From the NCBI GenBank assembly GCA_905250075.1, contig CAJNOP010000012.1, forward strand, positions 1,364,001 to 1,428,000: a stretch of 64,000 bases of DNA, written 5' to 3'. Source of the DNA: Rotaria sp. Silwood1. Lineage: Eukaryota; Rotifera; Eurotatoria; Philodinida; Philodinidae. The position numbers and the translations under genes are program-made. Each line of letters opens with the position of its first letter. Position 1 is the first letter of the stretch. Of this stretch, positions 22,492-33,295 are shown piece after piece. The notes beneath the pieces were generated by a model. That model saw nothing but the letters and a program-made list of their open reading frames with translations. It did not search any database and was not told the origin of the DNA.

Positions 22492-23149
22492 TTAGTGCAG
22501 CTTGATTGTGTGATGAAATAATTTTGAATTAATACATTCTTTTGAAAATTATTGTAAACTATTTTCAGTATTTGAAAAGTCCCTATTCAGACGTTCACTC
22601 TCTTGAATAGTGTAGCAAGCTAATAATTGTTGAATGTTCTATTGATCCGTTTTTTTTTCTAAAGTTTTCAATGAAATTAACTTCTATTTTTTTTTGGAAG
22701 CTCCATGGCAATGAGACCAATGCATCTGTTCTGCTTGTTTCTGTTCTTCATAAATGGTAAACGCGCATCAAAATCTATTATAATATAATAATTGATGAAT
22801 ACCTTTGAAACGTTGCACCTGTGTTAATACTCATGAGACTCCTTTTAATATCATGGCAGTATTACGATGTATTTCTTCTTTTTTTTCTCTTACATCATGT
22901 CATCACATATGTCAACATGTGGTTGTTCGCATAAGAGAGTGAAAGAAAAAATATTGGCAAAGATATCCTTTTTAGAAATTTCGAACAAGAACTAGAATAA
23001 TTAATCCGAGCTCTTGAGACCAGTGCATTATCAAATAGTATTACAGTTCAATGAGGCGATGATGTTTTCAACATTAGGACAAAGAAAAATGTCAATTAGC
23101 ATAAAATTTTGCTAAATTGTTTTGTCAGTTGTCAATTATTATGATTCAA
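22492..23149. other. Intergenic region, no gene seen
   Basis: About 650 nt of AT-rich DNA after the GH16-like gene. No exon-like frame is seen on either strand. Confidence 0.45.
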
Positions 23150-23790
23150 TGAACTTTCTCTTATAAATATAGGGAATGCAAAAAAAGCATATATCTGGAG
23201 TGATTCTGTCGATTGTGTACAAATTATTGCACAAGCTTTTTCTTATTATAAATCAACAGAAGTGAACGATGTCACCATCGTGACTGTTTTGTAAAGAATT
23301 CGTAATTAAAAAAGCAAAGCACAATGGTGAAGTTGTAAAGAAGTTCTTGCTCGAACAGAATAATTGAAATTGTTTCATTAGAAAGTATTAGTGAACTTGA
23401 TCGTAAGTGAGTGAGTGTAGATAAAGAAAAGATCCACACTCTATCCAGCCTTCGAAAAATGATTTGGTTTGTTCATTGTAGCAGTTTTAGCATGATTTCG
23501 AACTATTCATACAGCATGTGTTACAATATGTAGCTCGCAAGTTTTCTTTTTAAGCTCGACGACAAAATCAAAAGGATTATTAAAGCCAGCACAAATTATA
23601 AATATTTTCATCAAGTTCACACTACAGCGTGACCGAAGAAAAATTGAAGTTATCCATCTCTATTCGGCAAAAAATTTCTCCGATGAATCCTAAAATCAAT
23701 GTTTAGCTTGGCAAAATACTCTCGTACGTGCTTGAAATACTATCCAGGTCCAAAAGAGTCTGAGCGTAATGAAAGTAGTTTTGTCTAAAA
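23150..23790 (+). pseudogene. Degenerate exons, possibly of a ceramide/lipid kinase-like gene
   Basis: After an ATAG acceptor at about 23170 a frame reads GNAKKAYIWSDSVDCVQII and continues to TIVTVL before a stop. About 290 nt downstream another stretch reads FIKFTLQRDRRKIEVIHLYS, then CLAWQNTLVRA, interrupted by TAA and TGA codons. The arrangement (a PH-like 'F.V..V.R....' strand, then an alpha-helix C/L-x-x-W-x-x-x-L) recalls the region before the kinase core of ceramide kinases. That identification is weak. Several in-frame stops argue for a relic. Confidence 0.3.
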
Positions 23791-24018
23791 TTAAGACATG
23801 CAACCTATGGCAGAATGTGAATCATCGATCATTGTACTTGATATTCATTTCGAACATATTTACCACAGGAAAAGTGAGTACAGACATATTTATTGAGAAA
23901 ATTCTAATGATCACAAATAGATATTTACGGTAAGCAAGATTGAATTCTAGCTAAAAAACATACAAAGCCGAAATGATTGTACCATTTGTGCAAAAAACTT
24001 ATAAGAAACAAAGAAAAT

Positions 24019-25459
24019 TTATTTCGTATCAGAAGCACATTTAGTTTCTCTTGAAAAATGATGCGGTGCAATTCGTCGTTGATAGATTTTCGATAAAATT
24101 CGAATGCCATAGGTTATCATTAAACGCAACACGATAACAAGTCCACCATAAACACCAAGCATTGTGATAGCAATGTCAAAAAACTCTGCTCGTACTGCTA
24201 TTGTATAGGAGCAGTATGTCGGGGCACATTGAGAATAGTAATTGTCATACGATATCTAAATGATGAAAAAAAAGGTAAGAGAGACTAATGGATGCAGTAA
24301 ACTCTTGTACAACATACAAAAGCCGAATATTCTTCGATGAACAATTCATGAAAGAGTTCATTGACTGTATTATTGGGTTGAAATTGTGATGGGATCGATT
24401 GGTTAAGAGCGAGTGGTGATTGCCGTGTGTTCAAATAGAAAAGATATTGATCCATCATACGATCAACACATGACTGAGAATATAAACATTCCAAAGTGGA
24501 GCGCAATAAGCCTTCGATTGGATAGCCTTAAAAATGAAACAGGAAGGGCTTTTATGAGCAGAATCTCAAGCAAAGACTTACATCCAATCATATTCCTGGT
24601 ACAAAAAAGATTTCATCTGTATACCAGTCTATGAAAAATGCGTTCTCAAAGCATTGGGAAGATGTAGCACATGAGCAATTAGCTCCATGTAATACTGGTT
24701 GTGAAGGTACGGGATACAGAGGCATTGTGTAATCTGGTCGAATTTGATATTGCCAACTTGTAAAGTAACCACTCACATATTGATTTCCATGCATGATAAC
24801 ACGTGTCACTTCGAGTATCCGAATAGCATCAACTGACATTTTTCGCCGAAGCTCATCAATAGTTTTATTCAATTTGAATTCAAATTCATTACGATTCATC
24901 AAATGGGACGATATTAATTGTTGATCATAAAATTGATTCTGATATTCTTTAATGGTAGTGTTGGCCAAGAGGCACAATGATTTCAAATTTAAATAAAAGG
25001 ATGCACCATATTTTCGATTATCTGTTATGGGGCGGTCCAATATATGCTGAAGTTCATAGGGCATTTGAAACAACTTAAGCCAATCATAGTTCATAAACAT
25101 ACTACTGCAAACTTGATGCATTGATGCTGATAAGTTGTTAACAATATGTCGATAGGAAAATGCTATCGACGAACATGGACATTTAAAGTCCTTGTATGAT
25201 TGAGAAGAGATAGTATTAAGAAGTTTGATATAGGTCGGTTGAGATGGAGTTTCTACAGTTATCGTCACTATTTGTGTATCAAGTAATTTGTAAATAAGAA
25301 AAATGACAAGAACAATAATGAATAGACATATATAAATACGTGTACCATATCGCTGACATTTTTCATCACTTGAAGGTGTATCTTCAAATAGGTTTAACGT
25401 ACTTATCATCTTCTTTAAGCCAGTCAGCCTACTCTGTAGCACTTGTGTTCGACCGTTTT
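24019..25459 (-). pseudogene. Unit A of a tandem two-TM, Cys-rich membrane protein array (carries a frameshift)
   Basis: Exons 25459-24582, 24526-24318 and 24255-24019 (minus). Order: cytoplasmic start with ISTLNLFEDT, one TM helix (IYICLFIIVLVIFLIYKLL), a large extracellular part with CPCSSIAFSYRH, HQVCSSMFM, SLCLLANTTI and CSCATSSQCFENA, then STLECLYSQSC, a second membrane segment preceded by QCAPTYCSYTI (VYGGLVIVLRLM), and a basic tail ending in a TAA. Joining exon 1 to exon 2 needs a +1 correction: the frame reads V-P-G-I then TGA, whereas units B and C have four residues between (P/S)-G and C at this point. One base appears missing at about 24582-24595. It may be a separate gene (ATG 25442) or the last third of a fused gene with units B and C. 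Family unknown outside rotifers as far as I can tell. Confidence 0.6.
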
Positions 25460-26427
25460 CTAGAATAACTACGAAAAAAAAAAGTCAAATAGAATGCTTT
25501 TCGATATGTAGCTATGCACAGATTTTTTCGATTACTCCAAAAGTTTCTTGATAGAGTAAATTCAAGGAACTCTAACATTTCTCACAATTGATAAACCAAT
25601 TACGGTTATTTCTAGACATTGATACTATCATCAAGTGTCAATGAGAGTGTTTGAGTATGATTAGGATCAAAGAAAAGGCGATCATCAATATATCAATACT
25701 CAAATAATGAAGATAAATTCGAAAATACCATTCAGTGTCATTGACTTCAATCAAAACGCAGAAATTCAGTATATTTTCGATTTCTATTGGAATATCAGAA
25801 TCGTTTTACTATCGTTTCAGATTTCAGAACAATTTCATCGAAAACAAAGAATCGAGTTATAAAAAACTCATAAACTTAAATACTACAAGTACTGGAACTG
25901 TTGGAAAACAATTAGAAAAATACTGAATTTATGCATTTTAATAAAGGTGAATATCTCTAGTTCATGATTTCAATCTTCTTTTTGGCAAATCAAAACTTGA
26001 CGAAGGAATCTATCGTTTGAAATGAAACTTATTAATTAACTTGAAAAAATATTTAAGTTATAGAGATTTTTTCTCTAAAGCACTTTCGAACACGTGATAT
26101 AGTTATATCTTCAATAGTCGATTAAGAGGTCTCTTGATAGTCTGAATATTACATTGGCCGTTAAGATGAGTGATTCGACAAAATTGTTCTCAAGTTGCTA
26201 CTTTCACTAAAGGTTGATTTTTACAATGGTCTCAAAATGACTGATATGATTCTGATCAAGATGAATAGTCGACCTATAACACTGCTTTTCTCTAATCATG
26301 AGTATTTTTTCCTGTATAATCAGATTGTTATCGACAACATTGCAAATAAATTGTCTTTTCTAGGACGGAAAATCCTGAAAATCTTTCTAAGGAAACTATG
26401 GAAGAAAATACATATATCACTACTTAC
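25460..26427 (-). other. 968-nt spacer or intron between units B and A
   Basis: Bounded on the minus strand by a clean GTAAG donor after unit B (26423-26427) and a CTAG acceptor (25460-25461) before unit A. Both are phase 1, so it can be spliced as one long intron. It is AT-rich with no coding remnant recognised. It would also suit a promoter for unit A if the units are separate genes. Confidence 0.5.
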
Positions 26428-27699
26428 CGATTCTTCCATTCGATTGACCAATACAATTGTAGTAGATAGAAAACAATAGATAAATCGTGAATGGAATAAA
26501 AATACGTAGAACATTATTAAGCCCACTGAAAACTCCAGCAAGAGTTTTTATTACTGTTACGAGATCACCACGTTTCGTCGCTGTGTAATTACATGTTTGT
26601 GGAGAACATTGTAAAAACAACGATGTGAAATTGATGGTTACAGACCATTGCTCAACGAGCAATTCGTTGAGAATATCTCCAAATGCTGTATGTACTGGAT
26701 ATCGGGTCATTGAAAAATTGAGTGGTTCTGGACGAATATATGGTTGGTTTAATTTTTCTGAAATGTAGTCAGCGAAAGTATTCAAACAGATTTGATCGTA
26801 CCAACATTCGAGTGTTGACTGCATGGCCGATTTAATTGCAGAACATGCCCGCACCATGCCGGAAATTTCCCATTGGACAACTAGTATGTTTATGTCGGTC
26901 GAAACCTGAACGAATTGGCCAGGTCCTTGACATGCGGCAGACATGCTGCATAAACACGTTGAATTCATCGATATTGATTGAGATCGAACAAGGAATTGTA
27001 AATCGAGATACATGGCACTATTATAAAGAAGATTTGACATGAGATTGTTAGCCGATGTCATTTCCTGTGCGAAATAAAGCGATCATACAAAGTCGTCCCT
27101 TGTCGAATTTGTGAATCCATCAATATATATTGTCATTTGTTTGAGGAAGATCTCCGGAGTTAATAGATGTTTGTTGATATATTCAATCGATTTAAATCTA
27201 CTGTAACTATCGCTAATCGTCGATTGGGCTAGATCGCAAAGTGATCGAATCAAGTGAAAATAGCTCGATGCATGCATGGCAAAATCAGTATAATAGACCG
27301 TAGTTTTGATTGAGCTGAATTGAGATGAGAAAGTGGACTTAACAAAGTCACTCGAACAGACATGATGAAACAATACGTCGATTGTGACCAAATTACCGTA
27401 AGAGGTGGTAACTTTTTTACAATCACATTGAAGCGTTTCTGGATAGAGTGCTAGTAAGTGCTCGTACTCTTCTTGACTAGGTTGTTTGACTGTAATCAGC
27501 ATCGATCGTCGGGCGAGAAAAGTGTAGAAAGTTAAAGTAATCATGGTACAAAGAAAAATCAGTATATAAACTCGAGTAGCCCATAGCTGATGCTGTATAT
27601 TTTCAGAACGTTTCGAATGAGTTTTGAAGAGATTTAGAGTCAAAATTTTATATTTTAGTGCTGCTGTTGCTGTTCGCATTTTGTTTACTACACTCGTTT
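26428..27699 (-). pseudogene. Unit B of the tandem two-TM membrane protein array (in-frame TGA)
   Basis: An exon of 1272 nt, exactly 424 codons, symmetrical phase 1 at both ends. It shows ILTLNLFKTHSK, the TM helix VYILIFLCTMITLTFYTFL, ITVKQPSQEEYEHLL, CDCKKVTTSYGNLV, HHVCSSDFVKS, SLCDLAQSTISD, CLCSMSAAC, QSTLECWYDQICLN, QCSPQTCNYT and a second membrane segment (AGVFSGLNNVLRIF). A TGA at 27083-27085 interrupts it. Aligned with unit A there is no length change around the stop, so a single-base nonsense change fits. The alternative, a spliced intron, would be only 24 nt. If independent, its first ATG would be 27724 or an internal Met. It lacks the intron that units A and C share before STLEC. 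Confidence 0.6.
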
Positions 27700-27755
27700 C
27701 TACGATAAAAGAGAGCACAATCACATATCTGTAATTATATAGAGAAACATTCTAC

Positions 27756-29160
27756 CTGACTGAGCAATTTGAGTCAACGGCTTTATTCTGATAATTCGAA
27801 CGAAAACTCGTACTATTCGAGGACACAGAAATCGGAGAACTGTGTTCAATCCACCGATCAGAGCCAAGACATCCATTAGTATGGCAAGCAATTCACTATG
27901 TTGTACGACCGTGTATGAACAAGTGAATGGAGCACATTTAGCAAAGAATTGACTGTAATTCATGTTGGCATGCCACTTTTCCAGGAATAAAGCATCAATC
28001 AACGATTGAATCAAAGTTTCTTCAACATTGAAACGTGTTTCTTTGTAGATATCGAGAGTTTCGATATCTGCCACAGAAGGAACAATCAAATTGATACACG
28101 ACACATTATAATAGCATTCAAGTGTCGAAGCTAGAAAACTATCTATTGCCAAACCTAACATCAAATGAACAAGATTTCAATGATATCAATATAGATTAAT
28201 GAACTTACAAGCTGACTTTATTCCAGGCACGAGAGTCGATGAATTATCTCCGACGATAAAATGATTAATAAACCCAGTATTGCGCATCGACTTATCTACC
28301 GTTTGTTCATTAAAATAGATTGCACTTGGAAAACTACAGTTTTGCTGTGTTGAACACGTACATTCAGGCACGAGTGACGAAGCGAGATAATAGACGGGAA
28401 TGAGTACATTGAGCATTTTATATGCGGAGATTCCTACGTTTGGTAACATTACGATGGAATTAGTACATAACCCAGATATGAGTTGATTATCATTGTTTAC
28501 ATGTCTTATTGCAGCTAATTGTAGAGTTAAAGAACTAGCCGTTGTTATAAGAAACTGATCAATGCACGTATTGTCTTCAGTAGTCAAGAATGATAAGGAC
28601 ACACTTTCAGTGTTGATGAGCGAAGTCGAGGCTAACGCTAATAGCGCATCTTCTATAACTGATTGACTCAATGTGCACATCGATCGCAATAATTGTGCGT
28701 GTGCACTGATGATTGTTCGAGTATCCATTGGCCAAACAAAAGACACATTGACTCCATAAGAACGATCAATCCATGACTGAGTTACAAAATAACTTGAACA
28801 GACTTGATGAAATGTTGTGGTGATGTTGACATAGTCTCCCAGTGGTGTATCGATATGAGAGCAAGGGCAGTGTACTCGATTACCGTAACGCATGAGAAGA
28901 TTATTGTAGATTTCTACTGTTGGATATTTGCTTGTTATAGTTACTAAATGTTTCAAACTTGCTGAAATACTAACTAATAGTATAAGAGAGACAAGCATAG
29001 TGACGAGAAAGAGTCGTGTGGACCAGAGTTGCATACGAAGTTGCCATGAATCAGGCGGCTCTTTTGTGTTCAGTTGATCGTTTTCTTCGTATAAATTCAA
29101 ATTGATTAATTTATATCGTAATTGTTTTAGGATGCGCAATGAAAACTTATCATCTGTCAT
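27756..29160 (-). CDS. Unit C (first unit) of the tandem two-TM, Cys-rich membrane protein array
   Basis: Exons 29160-28209 and 28154-27756 with a 54-nt intron. Start at the ATG at 29160 (MTDDKFSLRI). LINLNLYEEND is followed by a TM helix (LFLVTMLVSLILLVSISASL), then ITSKYPTVEIYNNLL, CPCSHIDTPLGDYV, HQVCSSYFVTQSWI, SMCTLSQSVIED, CTCSTQQNC, PGIKSAC, STLECYYNVSC, EKWHANMNYSQFF, KCAPFTCSYTV and a second membrane segment (DVLALIGGLNTVLRFL) with a basic tail. Topology is therefore inside-TM-large disulphide-rich ectodomain-TM-inside, as in DEG/ENaC or P2X channels, but I see no signature of either family. The exon ends with a phase-1 donor that joins unit B. If that splice is not used, reading on gives a stop near 27721. 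Intact, unlike units A and B. Confidence 0.7.
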
Positions 29161-31190
29161 ATTGGTCTTTGCTCAGAATTTTGAAATTGGGTAATGAAAT
29201 GTCGCAGTATGAAATGGTTGATTGTTTGCCAGCATTTTTTTTTCTGCTTCAATATTTTCTCTCCATATCATTCGACAAATGAACTACCGATGTGTAGGTG
29301 ACGCCGATGCATAGATAAATATCAGCCGAAATCTTAATATGGTCGCTATAGGTTGCTCAAAAATTACTATTATGACTTCTCATTTTCTTAGTCATCTTTC
29401 GATGAAAAAATCATGAATGAGAAGAGATGTTGTGCTCTAACAATATAATATGATTCGTCAAAAAAGTTTTTTCTTTTCCCATCATCTTTGAATGCAGAGA
29501 ATGAAATAAATCGAGTTGAGTATTACTTCTGACTAGAAACTGACATGAACCATTTGTTTAATTGAATCTTTCTCTTAGCTTTCCATATGGTTCGTGTTTT
29601 TAAAACTTAGCCGTCGTTAATGGCTCATTCTGGAAACAGATACAACTTTTATATTAAGAAAATTGATAAATATAATCAACAAAGATGTGTGAGAGAATTT
29701 TGTAGTAATATACTCACTTTTAATGAACAAACAGCTATTTATTTATTTATTTTTGTCAATATCTATATGATTTATTGTAATTGCTTTTTTTTCTAAGCAA
29801 TTAAGTGGAAAATTGAATATAAGTGGATGAACAAGAGAAAAAAATATTATGGTATTGTTTTCTTTTGGCTGAATTGAAAACTGTTGAAATTAAATATTGA
29901 CCTTTTCAATTGAGACAGAAAAAAATAAGTTTAGAAATGTTGTTAAAATGATGGCTTAGTTAGAATTGAATAATATGAAATGAGAATATTAGAGCAATAG
30001 AAAAATAAGTAAATAAATGATGTACACAGCGTATTTACTTGTATTCTATGTTTCAACAACAAAGGGTAATTATGAAGTGACTAGCGCCTTTCTTGGAGAA
30101 AATGTATGTATACTTCTGTTAATCAACGTACGAAAAATGCAGGTGAAGTCAGCATCAGTCTCGAGTAAAACATGTTCATATTCACCTTGGAGCCTATTCG
30201 AGAGTTTTTATTCTAGTCTCAAGTACGATTCGGTAAGCTCTCTGAATTAATACATTCAGATTTTCTATATCTCAAACTCTATATCTGATAATCTAACGAG
30301 GGAAAAGATCCAACTGTTGGACGCCATGGGATCCCACCGTTTGGCTTCACATAAATAAAAGATTACTTTGTACGTCAAAAAATTGATCGTCAACAGCTAA
30401 TCTTTCCTGATATATTTAAAAAAGATTGTTTCTAAGAAGCGAGGAATGTTATAGGCAATAGGTACAACAATATAACTATAGATAAGAAAGAAATGTAATC
30501 AGATGTTTTATTGAACAACGAAAACAAAAACCATTGGTAAATCATTAGTTTTGCCATTCAGCATTGGAATACTGATAAAACATTATTAGGAATGTCCACG
30601 AAATCTAAAATCGATGCAAATAATATTCGAAATCCTTGTTTGAGAAGAAAAATGATTGATCACATTATCAATAATCCTTGTGCAACAATTATTCTTAGTA
30701 ACAAAGTTAATATTCTGTGTTGAAAACTTTTTCGCTGATCAATTTCAAATATAAATCATAGCATAGTTGTATGCAATAAAATGAAATATATTTCCCTGTA
30801 ACCATCAAGAAGCGTATCCTTTACCCTGAACTCATCTAAGTTTGATGACTGAAAAACTAATACCGGCATATCACATTTGTAATTCGAAATAATTATATAA
30901 TATCATTGTTGTTAATAAATTTTTTTCATACCTTACAAATTAAATATAAAAGTAAAGCCTTATATACACTATCTTGAATCAAAATATCCGTAAATTATAT
31001 TGTCGATAGGTTTATTCCTTGTTTTTAAGATAATTCAAAACAAAAGTATACGAAAAATAACAATAAATAACAAAAAGAGAAAAAAATCAATTTGTTTTAG
31101 AAATTAACACTATAGAGGAAAGAGAGAACACAGACATTGAAAATGCGCAGAAAAATATATTGAAAACAGCTATACAGAAAAAAAATGAAA
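29161..31190. other. Intergenic region, no gene seen
   Basis: About 2 kb upstream of the membrane array. A 77-codon open frame at 30017-30250 (+) has no family resemblance and no neighbouring exons, so I do not call it. Nothing else is supported. Confidence 0.45.
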
Positions 31191-31194
31191 AAAT

Positions 31195-31785
31195 ATAAAT
31201 CTCACTTTTTTCTGTTTTCTTGTTGATTTAACGGCAGTAAGTGCTTTGACTAATTCATCACACGTTCTATCTCATAATATTCTTAATATGGTAAGTCATT
31301 ATTATTAAAATTAATATGAGAACCAAGTCGAATACATGAATATCTTGAACATAATTCTTAAATTGATGTAAATTTTATAATATTTAATCTAATTATACGA
31401 TCTTCACCCATAATTCAATAACCTTCTACTGCAATATTTAATTCATAACAATCAGGTTTTACTTCATTATCCAATAGATTGAAACAAAATTTTTATTCAA
31501 TTAAAAATAAATAATTTACAAATGAAATCTTTGTATTATATTAGGATGTAAGCGTGTTACTCTTTGTTTTAGTTGTATTTTTTCATTTTTTATCATTTAA
31601 ATGAGGACCTCCCATAGGTAGTTTAACATTGACTGAAACATTCCAGTCGTGTGACTTTTTGAACCACAACTAAATTTTCTGAGTTAATGAAAGTTTTTTT
31701 TTAATTCTTATTTTAAATACCTTTTAGACCACCTTTATATTCATTAGTATCTAGATGTGTAAATAAATCAACTCTACACTAAACT
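31195..31785 (-). pseudogene. unc-13: Unc13/Munc13 C-terminal C2 (C2C) domain relic
   Basis: Unc13 proteins prime synaptic and secretory vesicles; their last C2 domain follows the MUN domain. On the minus strand, in order: VDLFTHLDTNEYK (family VELFTH), LWFKKSHDWNVSVNVKL, GGPHLNDKK then a TGA then KNTTKTKSN (family GPHL-DKKRKF-TK-K-N), FNLLDNEVKPDCYELNIAV, EGY then TGA then IMGEDRII (family D-Y-x-x-x-x-ED), and finally RTCDELVKALTAVKS (family R-x-x-DE-x-x-x-F-x-x-LKS). Segments are separated by short intron-like gaps. Stops replace Arg and probably Trp/Cys codons. The order and spacing fit the family, so this is the 3' end of a decayed unc-13 copy. Confidence 0.72.
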
Positions 31786-32378
31786 ATATTCATGAGTTTT
31801 AAATATGTTTTGGGGACACCCTTCTACAAACAAGCATCTGTTATAAATCAATGAAGATACTATTCATGTGTTGACTTCAATAGTTTTATTACAAATGTTT
31901 CAATAGATCAAGTAATTGAATAGACAGAAGAATCTGCTTTTCAGATAATCAAATTCCTGAGAATTTCTACCGTCTATTAGCAAGAGAATACTCTAAACTA
32001 AAGTCATTCATTAGAAAAGACAATGAACTATTATTGAGTAAGATATTGAAGAAAATCGATTATTAGTGTGCAGTGTAGGCGATAGTCTTGTGTTCAAGCA
32101 CATCCACATCAACACTATCGCATGAGATAAGAACTACAGCCTCTTGTGCACAACATTGTATGAAATATACGCAGATAAATTCAAATACAAATTGGATGAG
32201 AAAGGAAAAAATTCTAAATTTTTTATTTTTACGATCAGCACACGACACTGTCGCATTTCCAATAGTAGAACATGTATGAACTGATGTACATGAAAAATGT
32301 GCTGGTTCATAACTACTATATTTATAATGATTTTAACAATTCATTTTTATATCTAATCGTTATAATTTTATTATTGGC

Positions 32379-33295
32379 TCAAAATCGATAAAGACACTCA
32401 TCTTCAAAATTCATCGCAATAACACCATTACGTTGTGTTTTATCTTGGTTCATAAATAAATTAAGTTCAAAATATTGAACAATATGCTTTCGATGGCGCT
32501 GTTGAGACTAAATAAAATCATTCATATATTTAATGTTAAAACTAAAATTTTTTACTTCACTATAGAGTGCATATAATATAGAATGATCTGCACGATATGC
32601 AACGACATAATAACGACATCCTGGGTCACTATCAAAATCATAGGATTGATCACTAAAAGCGTGTTCTAAGATTTTTTCTTCATGTATTCAACAGAATGGT
32701 ATATCAATACTTTCAAGCTTTTAAGAGAAAAAGAAAATTACTTTGATATAACTATGCATACTTCAGTGACTACAAGTGAAGTTTCTTCAACCGTATAATC
32801 AACATTGTCTCAAAGTGTGAAGTAGTCTACACCTTTATCTCTACTATACATATCTTGTCATTAGTAATCATGTGCTACATTTCCTTTAGCGGAATTAATT
32901 CACTGGATATGTGAGAGTCTGAAATGTTTACATCAAGGAAAAAAACAGAGATTCTCTCATGCTTCATGAGTTTTCGCAATATTTTGGAAAGACAGATACG
33001 AGTAAATTGGTACAGGGAATCTTAGACAATTTCTTAGAATTAATATGAAAAGATTTTAATATAAAAAGTTTCATAGATTGTCAAAGACTGCTAAAATCAA
33101 ATCATTTGTTTCTTTTCCTAAATCTATATGTATAGTAATATCATACTTTGCTGTTAAAATATCAGTAATATGAACGATGGATGGATATCTTCGGTCGTCG
33201 GGTCCAATAAACTAGCATTAAAATTATATTAAACGGAACAGTTCAAAACGCATCCGCACATATGTGTTTCGTTCTCCAAAGGTTAATACCACACT
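32379..33295 (-). pseudogene. Decayed multi-exon gene of unrecognised family
   Basis: Protein-like minus-strand segments in a consistent order: VVLTFGERNTYVRMRFELF, DDRRYPSIVHITDILTAKYD, ISDSHISSELIPLKEM, QDMYSRDKGVDYFTL, DNVDYTVEETSLVVTE, KLESIDIPFC, EHAFSDQSYDFDSDPGCRYY, VVAYRADHSILYALYSE, then SQQRHRKHIVQYFELNLF to a TGA at 32379-32381. At least four in-frame stops (TAA, TGA) and one frame change interrupt it. Splice-like GT and AG borders survive (for example GTAAAA after ALYSE, TTTAG before SQQRH). It lies between the Unc13 C2C relic and possible further relics upstream on the same strand. I do not recognise the protein. Confidence 0.5.

Noticed and set aside
27061..27085. A 24-nt intron (GTATG...ACAG) removing the TGA in unit B
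   Set aside because: It would restore the frame, but it is far below the ~50-nt minimum of every other intron in the window, and unit A has residues aligned to the same span, so a nonsense change is simpler.
24019..29160. Assignment of the tandem membrane units to the DEG/ENaC or P2X channel families
   Set aside because: Only the topology agrees; the post-TM1 and pre-TM2 signature motifs of those families are not visible, so no family name is given.
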